A stretch of 12,940 nt of DNA from NCBI GenBank assembly GCA_016844625.1, contig JAERMN010000050.1, forward strand, positions 1-12,940, given 5' to 3'. Made by a program: the position numbers and the translations under genes. The notes beneath the pieces are model-generated. The model worked only from the letters and a program-made list of their open reading frames with translations. It did not search any database and was not told where the DNA came from. Shown in pieces: positions 6,221 to 12,940 of the stretch; position 1 is the stretch's first letter; each line of letters opens with the position of its first letter. Source of the DNA: Deltaproteobacteria bacterium. Lineage in GTDB: Bacteria > Desulfobacterota > Binatia > UBA9968.

Positions 6221-6953
6221 CGTTGCGATCATCGGCAAAAACCGCCTGGCGGAAGAGCTGCTCGCTTCAGGACAAGCGCAGGGCCTGGAGGCATCACAAC
6301 TTAACGACGCCACTGCCGTGTCCTCGACGACCAACTTTGTCATCGATACGGAAACCGGCGCCGAAGATAAAAAGCGCGCCGTGCTGCAACGTCTCGATGC
6401 CTCGTTGCCGCCGGCGTCCGTCATCGTCAGCGCTTGCCTGCGCTTCACCGTGACGCAAATGGCTTCGTGGATCAAAAAACCCGAAAGGCTAGTCGGCTTC
6501 GCGACATTTTATCCGCTCAAGGATCGTAAATTGATCGAATTGACCGGCGGCCTTAGAACCACAGAGCCAGCGCTGGCGCAAGCGGAGCAGCTTTTCAACT
6601 CCCTCGGTAAAGAAACTGTTCGCGTCAAAGACGCGCCGGGGCTGACCTTTCCGCGCATTTTGAGTTTGATTATTAACGAAGCCGCGCGCAGTCTCGAAGA
6701 AGGCGTCGCCACGGCGGATGAGATCGACGTTGCCATGCGTCTCGGCGTCAACTATCCGCAAGGGCCGCTCAAGTGGGCCGACCGAATCGGCTTGGATGAA
6801 GTGCTCGCCGTGCTCGAAGGCTTGCAACGCGAGACCGGCGATGACCGCTATCGCCCGGCGCCGCTGTTGAAAAAATTAGTCATCGCTGGATTCCTCGGCG
6901 AGACCAGCGGCCGAGGATTTTACAGCTATCAAGAAGGTCAGGTGAAATTATGA
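6207..6953 (+). CDS. PaaH C-terminal half as a separate gene: degenerate 3-hydroxyacyl-CoA dehydrogenase
   Basis: This 248-residue protein matches the C-terminal half of E. coli PaaH, which has a reduced Rossmann-like domain and a second 3HCDH helical domain. The key stretch, LSLIINEAARSLEEGVA with DEIDVAMRLGVNYPQGPLKW at about 150-190, and later DDRYRPAPLL, are very close to the PaaH C-terminus. The nucleotide loop is ruined (VAIIGKNRLAEE instead of GxGxxG), the catalytic His is Ala (VGFATFYP versus LGLHFFNP), and NTSS is replaced by ACLR, although the Glu of KLIEL remains. It is therefore unlikely to catalyse and probably pairs with the upstream half. The ATG at 6207 overlaps the paaH stop by 14 nt; an ATG 14 codons earlier (6165) lies deep inside paaH and is less likely. 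The gene ends in SGRGFYSY, the same motif as the upstream gene, with an identical 12-nt sequence TTTTACAGCTAT. It overlaps the thiolase gene by 4 nt. Confidence 0.85.
   Translation: MTKSSVAIIGKNRLAEELLASGQAQGLEASQLNDATAVSSTTNFVIDTETGAEDKKRAVLQRLDASLPPASVIVSACLRFTVTQMASWIKKPERLVGFATFYPLKDRKLIELTGGLRTTEPALAQAEQLFNSLGKETVRVKDAPGLTFPRILSLIINEAARSLEEGVATADEIDVAMRLGVNYPQGPLKWADRIGLDEVLAVLEGLQRETGDDRYRPAPLLKKLVIAGFLGETSGRGFYSYQEGQVKL
6940..6945 (+). promoter_or_regulatory. Ribosome binding site of the thiolase gene
   Basis: AGGTGA lies 4 nt before the ATG at 6950, inside the last codons of the preceding gene. The start overlaps that gene's stop as ATGA, so translational coupling is likely. Confidence 0.6.
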
Positions 6954-8149
6954 GAGAAGCAGTCATCGTTGAAGCCGTGCGCACGCCGATGGGCCGGCAT
7001 AGTGGAATTTTTAAAGACGTTCGCACCGACGACCTCGCCGCGTATATAATCGCGAAAATGGTCGCCAAGACCGGCATCAATAAAGACGGGATCGAAGACG
7101 TCTACTTCGGCTGCACCAATCAAGCCGGCGAGGACTCGCGCAACGTCGCGCGTAACGCCTCGTTGCTTGCCGGACTTCCCTACACAATCCCCGGCGCGAC
7201 CGTGAACCGTTTATGCGGCTCCGGCCTCGAAGCGATCAACCAAGCGGGACGCGCGGTGGAGACCGATCACGGCGACCTGTTCGTTGCCGGCGGCGTCGAG
7301 AGCATGACACGCGGCCCCTGGGTGATGGCGAAGCCGGCCAATGCTTTTCAGCGCGGCGATGTGCAAATGTATGACAGCTCGCTCGGCTGGCGCTTTCCTA
7401 ACAAGCGCATGGGCGAGCTTTACTCATTGATCAACAACGGCGAGACCGCCGAAAACGTGGCGGAGAAATATCAGATCAGCCGCGAAGACCAAGACAAGCT
7501 CGCTCTCGCCAGTCATCAGAAAGCGCTCAAGGCGCAGCAAGACGGCCGGCTCAAAGACGAAATTATTCCGTTTGAAATAGTCCAGCGCGGTAAAACGATC
7601 GTCCACGACAAAGATGAAGGGCCGCGTGCCGATACCACTTTGGAAATTCTCGCCGGCCTGCAAGCGAGCTTTAAAAAAGGCGGCAGCGTCACGGCGGGAA
7701 ACTCCTCGCCGCTCTCCGACGGCGCCGCTGCGCTGCTCATCACAACACCAGAGAAAGCCGAGCAGCTCAAGCTCAAACCGCTGGCGCGCATCGTCGCCTC
7801 GGCCACCGCCGGCGTCCATCCCAACTACATGGGCATCGGGCCGATCCCAGCGGCAGAGAAAGCCATGAAGCGCGCCGGGCTGACCATCGAGCAAATTGAT
7901 TTAGTGGAGTTGAACGAAGCGTTCGCGTCCCAAGTGCTCGCTTGCGCCCGCGAGCTTGGTATCGACTTGAATAAACTCAACGTCAACGGCGGTGCCATCG
8001 CGCTTGGCCATCCGCTTGGTTGCAGCGGCGCGCGCATCATGACGACCTTGGTGCACGAAATGAAGAAGCGCGGCAGCCGTTATGGCATGGTGACCATGTG
8101 CATCGGCGTCGGTCAAGGCATCGCGACGATCGTCGAGAGAGTGAAATAA
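6950..8149 (+). CDS. paaJ: Acetyl-CoA acyltransferase, PaaJ/PcaF-type (3-oxoadipyl-CoA thiolase)
   Basis: This 399-residue thiolase cleaves a 3-oxoacyl-CoA with CoA. PaaJ/PcaF enzymes cleave 3-oxoadipyl-CoA to succinyl-CoA and acetyl-CoA, and PaaJ also acts on 3-oxo-5,6-dehydrosuberyl-CoA. The nucleophilic Cys89 lies in TVNRLCGSGLEA. NEAF, His354 in GGAIALGHPLG and Cys384 in MCIGVGQG complete the catalytic set. Subfamily marks are GCTNQAGEDSRNVARNA (54-70), DLFVAGGVESMTRGP and SSLGWRFPNK, which I recognise from PaaJ and PcaF rather than from generic FadA or AtoB. The length equals the family norm of about 400. The start overlaps the previous stop by 4 nt, and it is the last gene of the operon. 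E. coli has the thioesterase gene paaI between paaH and paaJ; here it is missing. A general acetyl-CoA acetyltransferase is the alternative. Confidence 0.9.
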   Translation: MREAVIVEAVRTPMGRHSGIFKDVRTDDLAAYIIAKMVAKTGINKDGIEDVYFGCTNQAGEDSRNVARNASLLAGLPYTIPGATVNRLCGSGLEAINQAGRAVETDHGDLFVAGGVESMTRGPWVMAKPANAFQRGDVQMYDSSLGWRFPNKRMGELYSLINNGETAENVAEKYQISREDQDKLALASHQKALKAQQDGRLKDEIIPFEIVQRGKTIVHDKDEGPRADTTLEILAGLQASFKKGGSVTAGNSSPLSDGAAALLITTPEKAEQLKLKPLARIVASATAGVHPNYMGIGPIPAAEKAMKRAGLTIEQIDLVELNEAFASQVLACARELGIDLNKLNVNGGAIALGHPLGCSGARIMTTLVHEMKKRGSRYGMVTMCIGVGQGIATIVERVK

Positions 8150-8229
8150 GCTCGGCGTCGCGCGGCACTTATCCCGTGGTCAACTCGACACCTTCATCTG
8201 CATGATATCAATAAACGAAGCACTTCGCG

Positions 8230-8324
8230 GGCGGGGGTTTAACCCCGCCGCTGATTGAAATATCGCAAAGGGGATGCTCGCCCCCTTTGGAAACCCCATT
8301 TAATTGTTCCCGCCTCAAGAGGCG
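8230..8324 (+). repeat. Three consecutive hairpins in the paaJ-asmA spacer
   Basis: The 275-nt gap 8150-8424 has no supportable gene on either strand. It holds three inverted repeats: GGCGGGG/CCCCGCC (8230-8236 with 8243-8249, 6-nt loop GTTTAA), CAAAGGGG/CCCCTTTG (8266-8273 with 8282-8289, 8-nt loop), and a short CGCCTC/GAGGCG (8311-8316 with 8319-8324). None is followed by a T-run, so intrinsic termination is not shown. Their position after the last gene of the operon suits an mRNA 3'-end structure. The GC-rich TTTAA-centred unit also resembles dispersed REP-like palindromes. The rest of the gap shows only a lone TAGAAT (8392-8397) that could be a -10 box for the next gene. Confidence 0.55.
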
Positions 8325-8424
8325 CGTTTAACATGGAATTGATCTTGGCCGCCATTCGTTTTTACCAGCCAAACATCATCGGAACATTGTCTAGAATCAC
8401 TTCTGGCGCGCCCTCCCAGGTGCG

Positions 8425-11091
8425 ATGAAAAGCCCGCGCAACATTGTGTTAGTAATTCTGGCCGTGGTCGCCATCGCGCTTGGCGGCCTAGTGCAATATT
8501 TCAACGTGATTGCCGGCCGCCGGCTCGAGCGGGTGCAACAGGAACTGCAAAAGTTTCTCGGCAAAGAAGTGACCTTTGTGAGTCTGGAAGTTAATCTTCT
8601 CGGCACACTCGGCTTTGCCGCCAAGGAATTCCGTGTCGCCGACGATCCTCGTTTCGCCGCAACCCCGGCGGTACGCGCCAAAGAATTGATCCTCGGAGTG
8701 AGCTTGTGGGAGCTGTTGTTTCGCCGTGTCGTCATCGATTCACTGACGCTCAAGGAACCTGAGCTTCAAATCATCAGCGACGAAACCGAGCTGCTCAACC
8801 TAACCGAATTAATCAATAAACGGCAGGGATTGGCAAAGCTTCCTAAAGCGGCTGCGGGTGAGCCCAGACAGAGCTCTGTGAGCTTTGCTGTCAGTGAATT
8901 ACGCATCGAAGACGGCCGGGTCGAGTATCTCGACCGCTCGATCAAAGTGCCCGCCGAGCTTCGGCTAAAAAATCTTTCGTTAAAGATCAGCGGTTTCGAT
9001 CCGACGGTGAAGACGCGAATCAGTTTAACCGCCGCCTTGAGCGAAGCAACGGGACAAGACGTAAGGATCGACGGCCAGTTCAATCCGGGAGCGCCGGACA
9101 TTTCTTGGTCGCAGCGCGGCATCGATATGTCGATTCAATTCGACTCGCTGCATGTGCCGGTGGTCGCCCGTGCCATCGCCGCCCTGCGCGACAAGATTCC
9201 CCGCGAGCTTGACGTCACCGGGCCCATGTCGCTGCAAGCCAAAGTGTCCGGCACCTTGGCGCGCCCGCGCATCGACAATCTGACGCTCAAGGCGCCGTTG
9301 TTCGGTTCCTCCGACTACAACGCCATCGTTACTGGCCAAATCGAGTTTAGCGAGCGGCGCACATGGGAAGACGCGAAGATTCAGGGCAAGCTGACACTGG
9401 AATCACTACCTGTCGCTCGGCTGCTCAATTTGCGCATGTTCCAGCAAAGGCCATCAGCGACGGTCGCCGCCGACGGCAAGATCGGCATTTACAGCCGCTT
9501 CGAAGGCACCTGGAATACACTCCGCGTCGGCGCTCTGGTGCGCGCCGACAAAAGCGAGCTGCGCTACAAAGATTGGTTGCACAAGCCGGCGAATCAGCCG
9601 ATGGAAATCCGCACACAAATCTCGCGGCAAAAACAGAAATATTTATTTCATGAGTCGACGCTGGTCAGCGGCGCGAACAAAATCGTTTTCAGCGGCAACG
9701 CCGATCTCGACGCGGAAGCCCAACTCCATCTCAAACTAGCCAGTAACCATGGCACCGTGGCCGGTTGGAGCGAACTCTTCTCGCCGGCCGCTTATGCCGG
9801 CATCGCCGGTCAGGTTGATTTGAATATCGCGGTCGATAAACGTTCGCTTCCGGGCGCGGATGATTGGGGGGTTCGCGGCCAACTCAGGCTCAACAAGGGT
9901 GCGTTCAATCATCGCCAGAGCGGACAAAAGATAGAAGCGGTCACCGGTACGATTGTCTTTGCCGGACAACAAGCGAGATTCGAGAACATGAGCTTTCGTC
10001 TGGGTGCATCGACACTTGCTTTCGACGCCGTCGCGGCCAATCTGCTCGAACCCAACGTCGCTTACCGACTCCGGTCGGCCCAGTTCAATCTCGCCGATCT
10101 GCCGGCGCTCGACGCTGCGCCCAAAGTTCAACTGCATAACCTCAGCGCTAAGGGCACGATCCAGTATCAAAGGGACATGCTCGTGCTCGATGGCACGATC
10201 ACAGCTAGCGATGGGAAGCTGCAAGAGATCGACTTTCGCGACTTGCGCTCGGCCATCGCTTTTTCGGCGGCCGGCCTGAGTTTCAAAAATCTATCTCTAC
10301 GCACCTTAGGCGGCATCCTTCGCGCCGATGGCTACCTCAGCGGCGGTACTAACCCGGCACGGGTTGAGTTGACCGCGCAAAGCGATGGCTTGGATTTGCG
10401 CGCACTAGCGGCTCAACTGTATCCACCCTTGCAGAACAAACTCACGGGACAACTCAACGGCCGCGCTCGACTCATCACGTTTTCGAAAGGCGGCGCCAAT
10501 ACCGAGAAGACGATCAGCGGCTCCGGCGAAGCTGCGGTCCAAGCAGGAGCGATTAAGGATTTCAATTTAGTCAGCCAACTGTTGCTGCGCGGCAGCGGCA
10601 CGACCGTTTCTACCGAGTCTACCGCGCGCCTGCCGCCTGGTTTTGCCAAATTAGTGAGCCAACCCGACACGTCATTCGATTCCTTGAAGGCCGATTTCAC
10701 CATGGAGCCCGAGCGTATTCGCACTGAAAATCTTGTCATCGTCACTCCTGAGTACACCATCACCGGCGCCGGCTGGATCGGTTTCGACCGAAGTACGAAA
10801 TGGAACGGCTTGATCGCGCTCTCGCCAAAAGTAACTCAAGAAGTACAGCGCGATTATCGTCTGCTCCGCTACCTGGTCGACCGGCGCGGCCGCCTGGCGA
10901 TCACGTTTCGCGCCGACGGCACGATTCCCAACGTGAAAATCAGACTCGACAACCGCGCCCTCGCCCAAGCCTTGCGCGGCAGTTCCCCTGAGCGCAGCGA
11001 GGGCGCTGAAACCGAAGCCCGCTCCGACCCAGAACCGCGCGACGGCAAAACCTGGCTCCCCGACGCCCTCGATCGATTTCTCAATCGCTAG
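8425..11091 (+). CDS. AsmA family protein (888 aa), inner-membrane-anchored periplasmic protein
   Basis: This is a large AsmA-superfamily protein. Relatives such as AsmA, YhdP and TamB span the periplasm and are linked to phospholipid transport to the outer membrane. One N-terminal membrane segment at about residues 7-25 (NIVLVILAVVAIALGGLVQ) anchors it with the rest outside. The early region has the AsmA pattern: GRRLERVQQEL, LGKEVTFVSLEVNLLGTLGF, a LWELLFRRVVIDSLTLKEPEL stretch and then LNLTEL. The long middle is beta-rich with repeated amphipathic strands. The C-terminal AsmA-like domain (about 680-810) has ISGSGEAAVQAGAIKDFNLV, then SFDSLKADFTMEPERIRTENL and YTITGAGWIGFD. Near residues 853-874 there is an acidic, low-complexity insert starting SSPERSEG, encoded over a near-palindrome. 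A second ATG-proximal start is not needed; AGGTG lies just upstream but is very close. The DUF4911-like gene follows after 12 nt. The family is certain, the cargo unknown. Confidence 0.85.
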   Translation: MKSPRNIVLVILAVVAIALGGLVQYFNVIAGRRLERVQQELQKFLGKEVTFVSLEVNLLGTLGFAAKEFRVADDPRFAATPAVRAKELILGVSLWELLFRRVVIDSLTLKEPELQIISDETELLNLTELINKRQGLAKLPKAAAGEPRQSSVSFAVSELRIEDGRVEYLDRSIKVPAELRLKNLSLKISGFDPTVKTRISLTAALSEATGQDVRIDGQFNPGAPDISWSQRGIDMSIQFDSLHVPVVARAIAALRDKIPRELDVTGPMSLQAKVSGTLARPRIDNLTLKAPLFGSSDYNAIVTGQIEFSERRTWEDAKIQGKLTLESLPVARLLNLRMFQQRPSATVAADGKIGIYSRFEGTWNTLRVGALVRADKSELRYKDWLHKPANQPMEIRTQISRQKQKYLFHESTLVSGANKIVFSGNADLDAEAQLHLKLASNHGTVAGWSELFSPAAYAGIAGQVDLNIAVDKRSLPGADDWGVRGQLRLNKGAFNHRQSGQKIEAVTGTIVFAGQQARFENMSFRLGASTLAFDAVAANLLEPNVAYRLRSAQFNLADLPALDAAPKVQLHNLSAKGTIQYQRDMLVLDGTITASDGKLQEIDFRDLRSAIAFSAAGLSFKNLSLRTLGGILRADGYLSGGTNPARVELTAQSDGLDLRALAAQLYPPLQNKLTGQLNGRARLITFSKGGANTEKTISGSGEAAVQAGAIKDFNLVSQLLLRGSGTTVSTESTARLPPGFAKLVSQPDTSFDSLKADFTMEPERIRTENLVIVTPEYTITGAGWIGFDRSTKWNGLIALSPKVTQEVQRDYRLLRYLVDRRGRLAITFRADGTIPNVKIRLDNRALAQALRGSSPERSEGAETEARSDPEPRDGKTWLPDALDRFLNR
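10986..11003 (+). repeat. Palindromic repeat-like insert inside the asmA-like gene (SPERSEG coding)
   Basis: CCCTGAGCGCAGCGAGGG is a near-palindrome that encodes the SPERSEG peptide near the C-terminus of the AsmA-like protein. This nucleotide and peptide pattern recurs in many bacterial genomes as a dispersed palindromic repeat, from general familiarity. It begins an otherwise unstructured acidic linker of about 20 residues. Confidence 0.45.
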
Positions 11092-11103
11092 CAAGTAACG
11101 ACT

Positions 11104-11385
11104 ATGGAACTGCACGACATCTATTTAGAAATACCACCCGAGCATATCGCCTACATAAAATTCATCTTCGAGTCCTACGAAGAAGTCGGCGTCATTCGCA
11201 CCGTCGAACGCAAGAAAGCCATCATCGTCCTGCTCGCGATGCACGATTTTCTCGACATTGCGCGCAACATTCTTGCCTCGCTCAAGCAAGACATCCCGTT
11301 CGCGGAAATCTCCCGTCCCGCCGACATGACTGACGACTGGTTCATGGCGGAGTTCGCCGGAGAATCTACCGAACCGCAATCCTAG
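11104..11385 (+). CDS. Small DUF4911-like protein (93 aa)
   Basis: This 93-residue cytoplasmic protein has no signal peptide and no membrane segment. Its pattern is YLEIPPEHIAYIKFIFESYE, then EVGVIRTVERKKAIIVLLAM, DFLDIARNILASLKQDI and a short acidic tail. It resembles what I recall of DUF4911 proteins, in which an IAYLKFxLEsYEg...vRTlD core is followed by a beta-strand and a helix; the fold looks like a small alpha/beta domain. The function of the family is unknown to me. It starts 12 nt after the asmA-like gene, so the two are probably co-transcribed. The ribosome binding site is weak. Similarity was judged by eye only, so the gene is more certain than the family. Confidence 0.75.
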   Translation: MELHDIYLEIPPEHIAYIKFIFESYEEVGVIRTVERKKAIIVLLAMHDFLDIARNILASLKQDIPFAEISRPADMTDDWFMAEFAGESTEPQS

Positions 11386-11410
11386 CCCGGATTATTCGCG
11401 GTAAAAGTGC

Positions 11411-11549
11411 GATCGAGGTGCAACCCATGCGGAACGAAGGCGTGCCCTTCGGGATTGCAAATGGCAAATCTCAAATTCCAAATATGAAATCTGAAATCTG
11501 CGATTTGAAATTCCGAGCGTCAGCGAGGATACAGGGTCACACCTCGATC
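11411..11549 (+). repeat. Inverted-repeat-bounded element with an A/T-rich heptad array upstream of rnr
   Basis: Within the 193-nt gap 11386-11578, arms 11411-11426 and 11534-11549 are inverted repeats matching at 14 of 16 positions (first ten bases GATCGAGGTG). Inside are a hairpin CGAAGG/CCTTCG (11435-11440 with 11446-11451) and eight consecutive 7-mers from 11458 to 11513: CAAATGG, CAAATCT, CAAATTC, CAAATAT, GAAATCT twice, GCGATTT and GAAATTC. The A/T content contrasts sharply with the flanking genes. No transposase or coding frame is supported. It could be a small non-autonomous palindromic element or a structured leader of the rnr transcript. Confidence 0.6.
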
Positions 11550-11578
11550 CGCTTTTCAGGAGATGCTGCCGTTCCAGT

Positions 11579-12940
11579 ATGGCGCGCAACATCAAATCAA
11601 GCGCTCAGCAGAACATTCTTGAGATCTTCGCCAAAAAACCGCGCGAGCGATTGACGCCGCCGGAAATTCAACGGCGCGGCGGTTTCGGCCGCGATGCGCT
11701 TCAATCCGTCATCGACGCCTTGCGCGAGCTTTGCCGGGACGGCCGTCTGGTGCGGCTGAAAAAAAATCACTACGCTCTGCCTGACCGGCAAAACCTAGTG
11801 CGCGGCCGAGTCCAAGCGCACCCGGACGGCTTCGGTTTTCTGATTCCCGAAGACAAAAACGCCGAAGATGTTTACTTGAATCGCCGCGAGATGCGCCGCG
11901 TCATGCACGGCGATCAAGTGATGGTCCGGATCGACCGCAAACAACGCGGCGGCACCGAAGCTCATGTGGTGCAAGTGATCGAACGCGCGCAAAAGCGTCT
12001 GCTCGGAACGTATGATGAATTTGACGGCAAAGGCTATCTGGTTCCGATGGACGCGCGCATCGCGGCCATTCCGCTGCACCATGCCACGGCGAAACTGGAA
12101 AAGGGCAAGGTGATCGCCGCCGAGATCAGCCGCTTCGGCACCGCCATGTCGCTGCCGCAAGCGACACTCGTCAATGTCATGGGCGATCCCGACGACCCGG
12201 AAGTACAAGCGCAGTCGATCATATTTCGCTTCGCTCTGCCCACCAGCTTTCCGCCCGAAGTGCAGCGCGAAGCGACGAACGCCTCCTATGAAATCAGCGC
12301 TCAAGAAATCGCCGCGCGCGAGGACTTGCGTGACTTGCCCATCGTCACCATCGACGGCGAAAACGCGCGCGACTTCGACGATGCGGTTTACGTGCGTAGA
12401 ACCGAGCGCGGCTACGAACTCCTGGTCTCCATCGCCGACGTCGCCTACTACGTCCGCCGCGAAACCGCGTTGGATCAAGAAGCCTACGCGCGCGCCACCA
12501 GCGTCTACTTTCCCGACCGGGCGATTCCCATGCTCCCTGAAGCGCTGTCGAACGGCATCTGCAGCTTGAATCCCAACGAAGACCGCTTGACGAAAACCGC
12601 TGCCATAGAGTTTAACGCCAAAGGCGAAGTTCTCCACAGCCGCTTCTTCAATTCGGTCATCCGCAGCCACGAGCGCATGACCTACACTAACGTGCGGCGC
12701 ATCTTGGTCGACAAGGACGCGCAATGTCTGGAGCGCTATCGAAGTCTTGTCGCTGAATTCAAGCTGATGGAAGAGTTGGCGCTGTTGGTCTTCAACAACC
12801 GCAAAGCGCGGGGCAATCTCGATTTTGATCTACCGGAAGCGGAAATCATTCTCGATCTCCAAGGCATGCCGGAAAACATCATCCGCAGCGAACGCAACAT
12901 CGCGCATCGAATTATTGAAGAGTTCATGATCGCCGCCAAC
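11579..12940 (+). CDS. rnr: Ribonuclease R, 3' end cut by window
   Basis: This is a 3'-to-5' processive exoribonuclease of the RNase II/RNB family that degrades structured RNA in the cytoplasm. The first 454 codons are present and the gene continues past the right edge (E. coli RNase R has about 810). An N-terminal winged-helix-like region (about 8-68, LTPPEIQRRGG to KKNHYALP) is followed by two cold-shock domains (about 73-135, with GRVQAHPDGFGFLIPED, and about 140-200). The RNB domain begins at about 250 with IDGENARDFDDAV, giving the four catalytic aspartates Asp259, Asp265, Asp267 and Asp268, then SVYFPDRAIPMLPEALSNGI and SLNPNEDRLT. The common GED is GEN here (Asn262), which is not one of the four metal ligands. 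The ATG at 11579 is the only plausible start: no in-frame ATG, GTG or TTG lies close upstream. AGGAG at 11558-11562 is 16 nt away, which is long. Confidence 0.93.
   Translation, partial: MARNIKSSAQQNILEIFAKKPRERLTPPEIQRRGGFGRDALQSVIDALRELCRDGRLVRLKKNHYALPDRQNLVRGRVQAHPDGFGFLIPEDKNAEDVYLNRREMRRVMHGDQVMVRIDRKQRGGTEAHVVQVIERAQKRLLGTYDEFDGKGYLVPMDARIAAIPLHHATAKLEKGKVIAAEISRFGTAMSLPQATLVNVMGDPDDPEVQAQSIIFRFALPTSFPPEVQREATNASYEISAQEIAAREDLRDLPIVTIDGENARDFDDAVYVRRTERGYELLVSIADVAYYVRRETALDQEAYARATSVYFPDRAIPMLPEALSNGICSLNPNEDRLTKTAAIEFNAKGEVLHSRFFNSVIRSHERMTYTNVRRILVDKDAQCLERYRSLVAEFKLMEELALLVFNNRKARGNLDFDLPEAEIILDLQGMPENIIRSERNIAHRIIEEFMIAAN

Noticed and set aside
5303..6475. 390-codon open frame on the minus strand opposite paaH
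   Set aside because: It lies antisense to two well-supported dehydrogenase genes, has no recognisable domain, and is explained by codon-bias mirroring in GC-rich DNA.
8361..8397. Promoter for the asmA-like gene (TTTACC and TAGAAT)
   Set aside because: TAGAAT is a good -10 box, but the only -35-like hexamer is about 25 nt away, too far for a sigma-70 promoter.
11458..11513. CRISPR-like array
   Set aside because: The units are only 7 bp, degenerate and directly adjacent with no spacers. No cas gene is present.
11563..11622. Possible 19-codon leader peptide starting at ATG 11563 just ahead of rnr
   Set aside because: The AGGAG touches the ATG with no spacing, the peptide has no regulatory codon pattern, and it overlaps rnr in another frame. 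Not supportable.
11795..12724. 309-codon open frame on the minus strand opposite rnr
   Set aside because: It is antisense to the unmistakable RNase R coding sequence and shows no family motif.

Overview
The window looks like chromosomal DNA of an uncultured, moderately GC-rich Gram-negative bacterium. An AsmA-family envelope protein points to an outer membrane, and a small protein resembling the DUF4911 family, which I associate mainly with deltaproteobacteria, suggests a Desulfobacterota/Binatota-like soil or groundwater lineage. That placement is inference only. There are no rRNA or tRNA genes, no CRISPR array, no transposase and no phage gene. I found no wholly new multi-gene system. The unusual parts are a split phenylacetate-pathway dehydrogenase and several structured or heptad-periodic intergenic elements.

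Layout. (1) Positions 1-2840, minus strand: a three-gene operon transcribed toward the left edge, consisting of a TIM-barrel sugar-phosphate isomerase/epimerase-like protein, a periplasmic solute-binding protein and an FbpB-type two-domain ABC permease cut by the window edge. (2) Positions 2917-3522, minus: a small HAD-IA hydrolase with a GTG start. (3) Positions 3677-8149, plus: five genes matching the order of the lower phenylacetate (paa) pathway, namely PaaF-like hydratase, PaaG-like isomerase, PaaH N-terminal half, PaaH C-terminal half and PaaJ/PcaF-like thiolase. PaaH, one polypeptide in E. coli, is here two overlapping genes, and no paaI lies between it and the thiolase. The last three genes overlap by 14 and 4 nt, whereas paaF/paaG and paaG/paaH are separated by short spacers that each carry a strong inverted repeat. 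(4) Positions 8150-8424: a gene-free spacer with three consecutive hairpins. (5) Positions 8425-11385, plus: an 888-aa AsmA-family protein and, 12 nt later, the 93-aa DUF4911-like protein. (6) Positions 11386-11578: a spacer holding an inverted-repeat-bounded element with an A/T-rich heptad array. (7) Position 11579 to the right edge: the first 454 codons of RNase R (rnr).

How the genes work together. The paa-like cluster would isomerise the ring epoxide of phenylacetyl-CoA (PaaG) and then run a beta-oxidation-like spiral of hydration (PaaF), oxidation (PaaH halves) and thiolysis (PaaJ) to acetyl-CoA and succinyl-CoA. The ring epoxidase (paaABCDE), the ring-opening enzyme (paaZ) and the ligase (paaK) are not in the window, so a related dicarboxylate or aromatic-acid beta-oxidation remains possible. 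The left operon imports an unknown small solute. Its binding protein lacks most of the iron ligands of ferric-binding homologues, and its isomerase neighbour suggests a carbohydrate-like or other organic substrate.
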